Assembly (NCBI GenBank): GCA_002221725.1
Contig: NJFT01000178.1
Span: 20,236-84,235 of the forward strand
Direction: 5' to 3'
DNA from: Scedosporium boydii
Taxonomy: Eukaryota > Ascomycota > Sordariomycetes > Microascales > Microascaceae
Length of the DNA stretch: 64,000 nt
The position numbers were made by a program, and so were the translations under genes. The notes beneath the pieces are model-generated. The model searched no databases and had not been told where the DNA came from. It worked only from the letters and a program-made list of their open reading frames with translations. Of the stretch, positions 54,286 through 64,000 are shown piece after piece (the first letter of the stretch is position 1; the number at the start of each line of letters is the position of its first letter).

Positions 54286-56231
54286 CTATTTCTTGCACTT
54301 CTTCGGCGCAGGCTTCTCAGCCTCCTTCTCCTTCTCCGCCGCCGCCTTCGCGTCCGCCAAAATCTCCTCCGTCGCCTTAGCAGAAAGCATAGCGGTAGGA
54401 AGAACCGGGAAAGCCCCAGGCACACGCGGGAACGAGCTAGCGTCAACGACCCTCAAATTCTTCACGCCCCTGACCCTAAACTTGGAATCCAAAACAGCAT
54501 TCTCATCATCGTCGGCGCCAATGGCGCACGTCGACGTAGCGTGGTGCGAGTAGGCCTGGAGCTTGAAGCTCTCGGCCTGCTCTTCGACGGTACAGTTTCC
54601 GGCACCGGTCCCGGGACAAGGGTGCAGCTCGTCGTAGGGGAGGACCGTATCGCCGGCGACCTGCCACGACTCTCGGAGCAAGTTCGCGGCCTCGACGAGC
54701 TCCTTAAGATCCTTGTCGCCCTCGTGCTCGAAGAAGCGGAAGTTGATGTCGGGGCTATCCTGGGGATCGGCGCTGGTGAGACGGACGCTGCCGGCCTGGG
54801 ACTTGGGGTTCATGTGGACCATGGCGCAGGTATACTCATCCGCGCCGTAGTCCTCGGGGAAGCCGGGCCAGAAGCCCTCGAAGGCGAAAGCGCCGCACCA
54901 GGCGAAGATGTTCCTATTCTCGGTGGGGGCCGAGGGCGTGCGGAAGAGCACCGTGATGCGCGACCCACCCGTGGGGCCCTTTCCGATGGCGAGGACGCTG
55001 CCCTCGTAATTGTCGCCGAGATTCTCGCCGACGCCAGGGAGGTCCACAACGACGGGGATCTCGAACTTTTCGAGCTCGTCCTTGGGTCCGATACCGCTGA
55101 GCTTGAGAATCTGGGGACTGTTGAAAGCACCTCCGGAGACGATGACCTCCCTCTTCGCGTAGAAGCGTGTGAGCGTCTTGTTACCCTCGGGATCGTGGCG
55201 GGGGTCAGCCCTGTAGACCGACTGACCCTGGAGAGCCTCGACGCCGATGGCGGTCGGGGCCTCGGCTTCCTCGTCGAAGAGGACCTTGGTGACGAGCGTA
55301 TTGAGGGCTAGCTTGAGGGGGTACTTGACCTCGTCGGCGAGAGTGGCCTTGATGTAGTTGTTGGGGCTCGAACGACGGCCGCGGTTGTCACCGTGCTGGG
55401 CCATGTTGTAGAAGCTCGAGAGGTGGTCTTCGCCGGCGGCGAGGATGTCCTTGTTGACGAGCTCGCCGACTTTTTCGGGATCCTGGTCGGTGAGCTCGGC
55501 GAGCTTGGTGAGGATCTTGTTGGCGGGCCAGTCGCCCTCGGCTGCCCACGAGGAGTCGCTGGTGGAGATGGACATCCATCCTATGAGATCCTAAGTCAGT
55601 TTTTCTCGACTTCCGGCGCTTTCAGAGTTTATCCTTGGGAAAAAAAACACTCACCATTGAAGCCATGGCCCTCCGAACCCGCAGGCATATACAAATTCTT
55701 CTCCGTCTGAACCAAATACTTCCTCATATTCTCCGCCACCCACGTATCATCCCCCGTAATGTTCGCAATCCAATTCCACTCATCCGCCGACGGCAACGAG
55801 CAAACACCCGCATTATGCATCGCGCACCCACCCAGCGTAGCAGCCCTAGGATAATAAATACCCAACTGCTCCGCACCCTCCGGCGGGTCCAACCCGACGT
55901 AGAACCCGCCGTCGGCGGTCCTCCACGTCAGACGCTCGTACTTGAGCTCCCTCTCGGCGTCGTCCGAGTGCTTGACGAAGAAGTCCCATCGCGTGCGCTC
56001 GTCGTTGCCGGCGACGTTGAAGTTGGATAGCTCGCGATACACGGATTGGTCGCCGTGGTCGTCGCCCGCCTCGACGAGGAGGGTCGAGTAGCCCGCGCGG
56101 GCGAGGTTGGCGGCTAGGGGGCCGCCGCCTGGACCGCTGCCTACGACGATGTAGTCGTAGGTTTCGTACTCGGGCTCGTCGGCGGCGAAGGACACCGCCG
56201 CGAGGATGGCGGCTAGAAGGAGACTCTTCAT
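54286..56231 (-). CDS. secreted GMC (glucose-methanol-choline) FAD oxidoreductase
   Basis: FAD-dependent oxidation of an alcohol or sugar, with H2O2 or a quinone as co-product. Exons 56231-55655 and 55580-54286 (donor GTGAGT, acceptor ATAG) give 623 residues. The frame stays open above 56231, but Met there starts a good signal peptide (MKSLLLAAILAAVSFA). FAD motif YIVVGSGPGGGPLAANLARA (G31-G36), ATLGGCAMHNAGV, GMC signature 2 GGAFNSPQILKLSGIG (about 342-357), and active-site YSHHATSTCAIG (His538/539). The second catalytic His/Asn position lies within PRVPGAFPVLPTAM and seems to be a hydrophobic residue. The protein ends in a Lys/Glu/Ala-rich tail EKEKEAEKPAPKKCKK rather than soon after the PTAM helix. 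Substrate unknown. Part of this tail is duplicated at 27615-27652. Confidence 0.9.
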
Positions 56232-58081
56232 GGTTGGGACAGCCTTGGGGGCTACCTGGTATGGCAAGGAGTTTTCTCAAGGTAACCAAGACTTGAATTG
56301 GGGTTACCTCAGTTCACGCCTCTTAGTACTGGGTGTATAAATACAATCAGAGTCCGCAATGGTTAGAGAGGGTAGCAAACGAAGGGAGAAGGGAAGGAGA
56401 TCCGCCATTAACTTCACCCGCCAAACCTTTCGTGGGTGTTCTCTTCCTTTTCAATCTCCGCAAGACCCCCCAATTCCATAGGGTTCGTTCGGGTCTCACG
56501 TCTGAGCTCTCATCCTACACCCTCTCCTCTCCCTTGCTCTCTGTCTCTCTCGTCAAGCCTCTCTGATTGCTCAATGTTGATTCGATCCATCGCCCATTGC
56601 CGGTTTTCCATCTTTTCCCCGCTCTGTCCCTACGCTCTCCCGCAGCCGCATACCGGAGTGGTTTTTCCCTTTGAGATGTCAGCTGCAGAGCCGTATTATC
56701 CCATATTTCATTTTGTGTACGGAAAAATATATTGTATACCCGATGGGGGATGAAGAGAATAGACCGTAAGCTGACTGATGTCTGAGCGGCCCTCATCCCC
56801 GAGCTCTCTCTCCCCTGAGCTCCCCCCCCGAGCTTCTCTTTTCTATCCTCTCAATTGATTCGATTGGACATCGTATCACCTCTATTGCAGCATTGTTTTC
56901 CCGTTCCTGCATTTGTTGGCTCGAATTGGAACCCCCAAACTGCTCAGATAATCCCATTGTTTCTGCACAGAGAAGGTACAATTGCTCTATCCCTACAAGC
57001 CGAACAATGCTGCTTGTGGCTAATAGCACCGGGCGAGTCTAACTTAGCTTCATAAAACCTTCATTCTAGATTTCTTCAGGCGGTGGAAAAGTGATCAATG
57101 ATATCTCTTTCTAATATACTTTCAACTTGGATAAATGAAAACCTCTCCTAACCCGGAGCCGCCTTTGATCTATCTAGATTCCCCCTCTTTGCATTTTTGT
57201 CTTCTTCCTTCCTTTCCTCCCCGTTTCCCCTTTCTATTTCTTCTTCTTCTTTCGACCTCCATGCCGAAGAATTGAATTAGTACCTCGTTTCGAAACCAAA
57301 TTCTTTCCACAGTCATTAAACCTTGTTCAAAGCATTGTAAGTTTCCACGGATGACGGAAATAGGGATCGGCAGACAAGCTCCGCTGGCAAATGGCGGAAA
57401 TACACCGAGAGCCCCAAAAATCCAACCCTCCAGTTCCGGATCTTTGGCGAGAGCGGGATGGAGATCGTATAATACGCGCGATCAGACCAGTTCCCCAACT
57501 CTATATGCAAGGTCATATGAGAGCAAATACGCGGCGCTCATGGCAGGCCACCCTATCTAAATTATTAGAAATCGCTTCCCCTTTCAAGGTCCTTCAATGG
57601 CCACGGCCATATCTAGTAGAGAGATTCGTGTTAGTCCCAGTGAGGAGGAAACGGCTAGGCTAAAAGATATGATTTGCTCAAGCTGGAAAAAGGCGGTGGT
57701 GGAGCGAAATATGTACTCTCTGTTTTCAATGTAAGACTCTGCTGACGAGTTTCAGTTTGAATAAGTGAGTTGGCCAATTCGCCCCTGTATATTGGCCGCT
57801 GCAGCGTCGGTATGCCAATAATTTGGAAATCGAGGTGGGCCGCTTGCAAGAGAAGTCTGAAGGCTCGTCGTCCCCCCAAGGCTTCCGGCCAATGTACTCA
57901 AATACGACTGAAAGCAATGGAAAAATACAATTCATCGAACGCGATCAAGCGGATCGAGCAAGGGAGAACGAAAAAACCCATGCATTAAATTTGAATATTG
58001 AACCATCATTGCATATCCAAAAATCCCGTCCCATTCAATATCAGCGTTCATCACTTCATCCGTCCATCCCGAGCCTTAGGT
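56232..58081. other. intergenic 1.85 kb, GMC promoter and 3' flank of the transporter
   Basis: A TATAAATA/TATTTATA box at 56336-56343 lies about 105 bp upstream of the GMC start. C/T-rich at 56500-56680 and 57180-57260. Short plus-strand frames at 57598 and 57800-58089 are discussed as a possible small gene; not supported enough to annotate. Confidence 0.45.
56336..56343 (-). promoter_or_regulatory. candidate TATA box of the GMC gene
   Basis: TATTTATA on the minus strand about 105 bp upstream of the ATG at 56231. Sequence match only. Confidence 0.35.
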
Positions 58082-59906
58082 TTAAGTGATATACTTGAAA
58101 TCGGGGTGGCGGTACCCGAGATCTCGGGCCTCATGTGCACTTAGGCCTTCGAGCCTGTGGTCTCTCTTACCGGACCTCCTCATCTTATTCTCCCACATGC
58201 AGTACAGAATGCCGAAGATGGAAAGGAAAAACACCGCAATCTGGCCGCCCAAGTTGATAGAGTGACCGACGGGGTAGGCCGGGCCGTCCGAAGCAACGTA
58301 GGTAAAACTATTAACGCAGGTCAGCATCGCCGATAACTGGCATACAAACAGGAAGTTGGGAGCGAATTATGGGGAGGAACCGAAAGGTACGTACGTTGCT
58401 ACAATACCACCAATAGTTCCAAGAGTCACAACATAAGCACTCGACACGGCTCGCACAGCAGGACCACCGGTATCTGTCCAAGGGAGAAATAGCTTGTTAG
58501 CATAACCGCAATACTACCATGGCCAACGAGGCTCGCGTCACTCTTGATAAATCGGGAAGTGGTAGGCTTATACGTACTGTTGATTGCCCAACTCAAGAAT
58601 GCTGGACCACCGGGGAATGCGCCAATGGTAACGAAGAAGACGGCCATGTAACGGACACTTGGTTTATCCGTGTACCACCGCAAAAGCGCAAAGCCAATAG
58701 TGGCAGGAATGGCGAAGACTGCTAGGTAGATACCGCGCCGCTTAGTCTTATCACTAATGTAGGCGATCAAAACGGCCACCAAGCATGCGGCCACGTAAGG
58801 AGGCACAGTCAAGAGCTGTGGGTTGACGTCGATCTTCAGGTCCGCAATGATGGTAGGCATGAAGACGGAGAGACCCTGGACCGTGATGTTGATCAGGAAG
58901 AACCCGAGAGCGCAAGTGTAATTGTGAAGGCAAAGGAAAGCTCGCTTGATGTGCCTTAATTCGACCTTGGGTTCTGGATTTTCTCGGTGCTCTACGAGCA
59001 GGCGCTCAGCAGCGATGCGCTGCTCCCTTTCCGTGAGAAATTTGGCCTGGGAAGGAGAGGCGGGCAGGAAGAAAGGGGCTATGGAACCGATGATGACGGT
59101 GATGATGCCTTCGAAGAAGAAAATGTTCCTCCATTGGTAAAGCCTAGCCCCAGCCGCACCCCATTCTGGAACTTTGGAAAGGCCGGCAGCCAGGAGACCG
59201 CCGAAGGCACCAGCAAGGGAGGCAGCCGACACATAGATTCCAATGCGAAATAGAAGCTCTTTCCTCTTATAAAAGGAGCTGAGGTAGAAGGCAATACCAG
59301 GGAACGTGCCTCCCTCGAAAATTCCGAGGATTGCCCTCGCGGCTAACAACCCCTCGTATGACTTGACAAAGGCCATGCCAATTGTAACAATTCCGAACCC
59401 GACGACGAGGGCGGGAATCCAGAAACGGGGGCCGACACGTTTAAGAATGATATTGCTGGGCACTTCGACGGTGAGGTAGACGATGTAGAAGATTGCGAGC
59501 GCCCAATTGATACGAAGGCCCTTTCCGAGGTCTAGCTCTACTCGTAGGCCTTGAATTAATGCATTTCCGATGTTGATGCGATCTAGGAACTAGAGGTTGA
59601 AGCATCAAGAGTTAGCTAGTGGTGAGGCAAGATGCACCAACTGTCCGGGCGTTAACTTACACAGAACATGTACAGGACGGTGACCCATGGCACGGTGTGC
59701 CAATCAATCTTGTGCCTGATCTTGGTCTCTTCCTCTTCGGTCCAGGTAAACTCGTCTCTCTCATCCTTGGAGGAAGGCGCGTCAGCGCCATCCAAATGCT
59801 GGACTACATGAACAGTTAGAAAACAGGTGAGAAAAGCAGAGAAGAGAGCTCATGCTCATGGGTTTCGCATCGACAATTACTTACTGGCTTCCTTTTCAGA
59901 ATCCAT
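58082..59906 (-). CDS. MFS transporter, allantoate permease (Dal5 / anion:cation symporter) family
   Basis: Proton-coupled uptake of an organic anion or vitamin-like carboxylate across the plasma membrane. Five exons, 59906-59885, 59803-59661, 59589-58578, 58473-58395 and 58307-58082, give 493 residues. Donors are GTAAGT, GTAAGT, GTACGT, GTACGT; acceptors are TAG, TAG, CAG, TAG. The first exon codes only MDSEKEA. The ACS-family hallmark FLDRINIGNALIQGL forms exactly at the exon 2-3 junction, followed by VPSNIILKRVGPRFWIP, AILGIFEGGTFPGIAFYLS and, after the loop, WAINNTGGPAVRAVSSAYVV spanning exon 3-4. Twelve membrane helices are readable. Cytosolic N-terminus, central loop and C-terminus (ARDLGYRHPDFKYIT) are hydrophilic. 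Yeast relatives carry allantoate/ureidosuccinate, nicotinate, biotin or pantothenate precursors; the substrate cannot be chosen from sequence. Confidence 0.93.
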
Positions 59907-61295
59907 TCTTAAGCAGATAGGAGAAGACGCCTGTTAGGAGAAAAAAAAAACCTGCTTCACGGTCGACCGAAGAATGGGTCCTTGAAGTGGCGATGCGGGT
60001 TGGACGAGCGGCGAGTCGAGGTGTTGTGTCTCGGGTCGCGAGGGTGGTATCTTAATCTCTTATATGTCGCGACCACCCTGGTAGTACGAATTAAGGCCCA
60101 GGGTTTTCGTGGAGGGTAACAAAACACAGGACCCTGGTTCTGTTCGCTCCAGTTCCCAGCTTCTCCCAATTCTGTTTCTGTGCATGCGGGAAACACGATT
60201 AGACTGGTTTGAATCAAACTAGTTACTCCGTTGCTTGGCTTCGAAGACCCGAGGGACAGGCTCCTTGAAAATATTGGGGAGCGGGGGACCTAAGCTGTAG
60301 TATACGACGACTCGCGTGGAGGAGAGGAGAGGGCAGCTCCTTTGCATGCCCAGACCGGTCAGGGTTACAGTCCTCGGGCCTATCCAACTTTCAGTAAAGG
60401 TATGGCACCCCAGGACAAAACGGCAAATACAAACATGCCCCCCATGGGACGGGATTTTGAAAGCACTCTAGAGCTAGAGTCGGCAAATAAATTGGCTCCC
60501 AACACCATCATCGATGATACAGCTACCCATTGGCCAAAACATCCCCTTGGAGCCCATTCCCCGCAGGCTAATGGGCCGGTTGCGGGTTTTGGGGGGCAAA
60601 GGCAAGAGACTTCAGTTTTGGTTTAGCGAAACTCTGGCGCAATGTACCCGAACAGGTCGGGTACAACTCGCGAGTGCACATCATGACGGGAGGAAGCTGT
60701 ACAAGATGGGAGAAACCACCCGTTAGTAACATGGGCAGGGGTTGCGGAAGAGGTATTGAGCAAGATGTGGTTGAGAGGATGGGAGCCAACTGCTATAATA
60801 CCCTGCGGGGTAATATGACTGCTTCGTAGTTAAAAGACAATAATACCACCCTCCGCTCCTACGTATTAGTTTCTGGCAGTCGGTGATAGGTACAATTTTA
60901 TTCCTTTTGAGACGGGAAACTAGGCAGGGTTTCGAACCGTGGGTGAGTCTGATTAGGAACATCGATTGTACCGTTCTGGAAGGTTTAAGAAGACGCAATG
61001 CTTAATACTGGGGCCACCGGCTGTCCGCGATGCTTCCGTGATATATCGATGGGTGAATGAAGCAAATAGATGTGGGAAAGTCTAGCCGTTACACAGCATT
61101 TAGACGAGCCTTTAACATGGGATGGGATGAGATGCTGGGGCCCAAGGATATGTCTTGTGGACTGATGCCCGCATTTCCAATGGTCATGGTTCGTATCCAT
61201 GTCGTCCGAGTGTTGGAGGCAATTCGGAGCTCTCGATGGATTAACCTCCGGTGGAGGGAGGAAGTTCCGTCCCGCCTGTCGTTTTCGTACCTGTA

Positions 61296-61332
61296 GCACG
61301 AGCTTGGTCTGCACGAGCTTAATCTGCACGAG
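61296..61332. repeat. 15-bp tandem repeat, about 2.5 copies
   Basis: GCACGAGCTTGGTCT, then GCACGAGCTTAATCT, then GCACGAG. Non-coding. Confidence 0.8.
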
Positions 61333-62991
61333 GGTTCGGGACCCAGAACAACCTCCGAGCAACAGCACGGCGATAGCAATTGTTTTGGCAGCCACAATGC
61401 AACATGGATTAACACGTGGGAATGTCATCACAATTTCCCACCTTCTAACAGTTGAATTTGTACCCTAAATTCGGTCAAGCTACTGTGCTCCAGGGCGTGC
61501 TCTTTCCCCCCAAAGCAAAGCTAAACCGCAAGCTCGCGTGCTCCTTCCCTCAGCCCACAGAGCTCTCTTTCCTCAAGGAGTCGTGGAGAATGGGTCTTAT
61601 GTGGGCTCATCTTGGATCAACCCATAAAACCTGTCTCGCCTGTATCCTCTTTCCAAAAATGGGTTAAAATCGCGATCTGGGAGGAGTTGGATGGACAGCC
61701 CCAGACCCCGGTTTCCCTTTGCCTCTCTCCTCCCTCCTTCTCCTTCCTCGGCTGCCAGCTCTTCCACTCGCAATTGCCGTTGACTCCTGGCGCACTCAAC
61801 TCCGCAACTCCACTTCTAGTGGCAGGTCACGATGCATTCTTATTGTTCGTTTTGAGATGCCAAGCTCTTTCTCCCCATCTCCTAGATTCTGGTCATTCGA
61901 CAACAATACCATCTCCACATTAGCTAGGCTGCAAGCAGAGGGAGTAAGATGGAGAAGGCGCTTACTGGATTGAGCACAACCAGCTGATTTTCCGCAGGTT
62001 CGCTTCCGTCACCACTGCCGTATTCAGTGATCAACTATCATGGCAGCCCCCGAGCCTGTCCTAATTTTGGAGGCTAAGCTTAGTGCGTACCCCAAGACGC
62101 ACAGACGAAACACGGGGACGCGGTCTCCCCTGCGATTCTCTTGCATCTCTCTTGACAAGAGGGGGGGAAAAGGCATCTACGAAGCAGACTAACTACCCGT
62201 TTGTGAAAGCGTGCGTATTTTTAGTATTTCTGCTGAAACTCGAAGTCCTGTCTTCCCCGGATTTCAACATTGAACTCACTGCCGAGTGGAGCCGGTAACA
62301 TATTGTTGAAACATCTTCCCCTCCCAACTCGAACATGGGCAATGGAATCGGTTTGGTGAGAGATGATCCTGCAGGGCCCGTCTTCTGTCGAGTCTTATCA
62401 CATAAACATGTGTCATCAATGTAACTTTCAACAATACCTTCCATCATTGAAATTATTGATTTTACACCTCTTCTTCAAAAAAACCTTCGTACTATCTCCT
62501 GTCAATGCCCCAAGGCGATGCACCACCCCCATGTTGTTAGGTGTTTCGATGCCTGAAGCTGCAGAGTCGCATTTTGTTCGCTAACATCTACCCGACGCCG
62601 TTCGATGCAGGACCCTTTAGGCAAGGGGATATCTACGAGAGTCGATGTGATTGCGCTCCGTCGACTAGGTCTCCGGGGACCCCTGGCGACGATGCGGACG
62701 AGATCCAGTACTGTCAGAAAACATCTTCCTAGTCATGGATCCTACCCGTAGTCACGGGGGCTCTTCGCCTCACGTCGAATGTTAGCGACAGGCGATCAAG
62801 AACCTTTGCCATAAGCGAGACCTGGCAGGTTGAAATATAAATCAGACCATTACCCGCAACATCTGGATCCTGACGAGCCTCATCTTTACCTTCCGCGGCA
62901 GTTTGTGTCTCTGTGTGCTGACAACTTCTGAGATCGCGGCGATCACCCGTTTCTTTTTTTAATTCTTCTATTCGTTTTCGTTTCCTTTTTG

Positions 62992-63010
62992 TTATTTATT
63001 TATTTATTTA
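62992..63010. repeat. TTTA microsatellite
   Basis: About four to five TTTA units in non-coding DNA. Confidence 0.7.
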
Positions 63011-64000
63011 CTCGTTTTCATTTTGGTTTTCTTTCGTGGACAATCCCGCTCGATCTTACACCATTTGCAAGTCTCGTGTCGTAGCCTTCGTGACCTTCCA
63101 GAACCGCTGGCGAACCCATTCCCCCTCCCAAAACTTGATGAGAGCTCTCCCGCGTTCAAACCCCGATAACCTTCGTTCATTCATCGACTACGACCCTATC
63201 TGGAAGCTGCAGCATTAGCGTGGACTATTCCCCCGAGATCCCCTTCTTCCCCCACACTTTTGACAAGAGACCAGTGATAAAAAAATCCGTGCGGAAAATG
63301 CAAGCCACTTTAACTCCACATGGGTCGTAGCGAGGACTTTGACACAAGCCACGAGAGATATCGTCGTCCAATCATGGCGCGCGATCTTTTTCTTACATTT
63401 TCCAGTGAGGATTTTCCAGTCCCCAACTCAACTCACACTTTCAAGGAATCTATCGAAGGCCAGGAACGGGGACGAAGAAAATCAATATGTCCATCAATTT
63501 AAAAGAAATAGCGAATGATTCCCCCGTCCCATGCGCTTGTCAACTTCGCTTCCCGCCAGCTGCACGTAGGGTGTGGTGTGGCTTGGCTTGTTCACCAGAA
63601 GAACATTAGGGGAGAACAGATATCTCAATATGGCATTGATCCCTTCCGTTTCGCGAATGAAGGAGGAAAAAATATAAGAAAAAATTATAAACTTTAATTT
63701 CTGATAGCATCAATCCTTTCCATTATGAAAAAAAGGCCCGTTGAGTTCCTCCTTATATTACCCCCTCTTCTTATGCACCCCATCCCATCGGAATTTCGAG
63801 TGCAGCATGCCGACCGAGCCTCTTCTCTCGTCGCTTCTCTCATCGCTTCTCTCAACAGCGGGTGTCCCTTACGTCCTGCTCTCCTGTCCCTCCCTCACCA
63901 GTAATGTAATAATACAGTGGTAAACAACAGAACATGGCCCTTCCCTTCCCTTAACCTCGCCGAATTTTGGCCGTCGTAAAATGGAAGGAAAAAAAAAAAA

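Larger units (their letters stand above)
59907..64000. other. intergenic 4.1 kb, no gene seen
   Basis: Transporter promoter (C/T- and G/A-mixed) then anonymous DNA to the window edge. Holds a 15-bp degenerate tandem repeat (61296-61332), a TTTA microsatellite (about 62992-63010) and a short CTCTCRTCGCTT repeat (63823-63856). Frames of at most about 150 codons show no domains. The window ends in an A run. Confidence 0.5.

Overview
This is nuclear DNA of a filamentous ascomycete (Pezizomycotina). The evidence is short introns with GTRNGT-type donors and YAG acceptors, fungal-type protein families (Vid27, WSC sensor, Dal5-type MFS permease, an elongated Nup37-like WD protein, F-box protein), a relic of a fungal NACHT (NLR-like) gene, and several intron-containing small secreted cysteine-rich proteins. 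There is no sign of operons, plasmid or virus. Species cannot be set from the sequence.

Layout. 1-15.6 kb: a tRNA-Gly(UCC) with a 9-nt intron, an aldose 1-epimerase (+), a large disordered nuclear-type protein (-), a 74-residue secreted cysteine-rich protein (-), Vid27 (-) and a prenylcysteine oxidase with a possible ER-retrieval tail (-). 15.6-21.5 kb is a gene-poor stretch rich in a short TACGAAGTAC-type motif. 21.5-30 kb holds a WSC-domain cell-wall sensor, a 4-kb gap, a secreted Kex2-type pro-protein, a relic duplication, a broken NACHT fragment and a second small secreted protein. 30.7-39.3 kb is denser: Nup37-like protein, a small Cys/His protein, a mitochondrial LEA-like protein, methylglutaconyl-CoA hydratase and secreted glycosylasparaginase. 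39.3-50 kb: a third small secreted cysteine-rich protein, an F-box protein, a membrane-anchored sulfotransferase-like protein and a multi-pass membrane protein. 50.4-60 kb: a broken membrane-protein gene, an NADP-dependent MDR reductase, a secreted GMC oxidoreductase and a Dal5-type transporter. 60-64 kb has no gene I can support.

How the genes relate. I see no single biosynthetic cluster. The window mixes housekeeping genes (nuclear pore, leucine catabolism, prenylcysteine turnover, glycoprotein-asparagine recycling, galactose mutarotation) with accessory genes (four secreted cysteine-containing proteins, GMC oxidase, permease). The accessory genes sit beside long intergenic stretches that contain relics. 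The most unusual structures are an 80-bp module plus a 38-bp GMC-tail segment shared by 27.6 kb and 54.1-54.3 kb in different relative orientation, and a NACHT relic whose lesion removes the Walker A Lys-Thr. Exon boundaries below were assigned by hand from splice signals and reading-frame continuity; unless noted, the spliced lengths divide by three and read through open.
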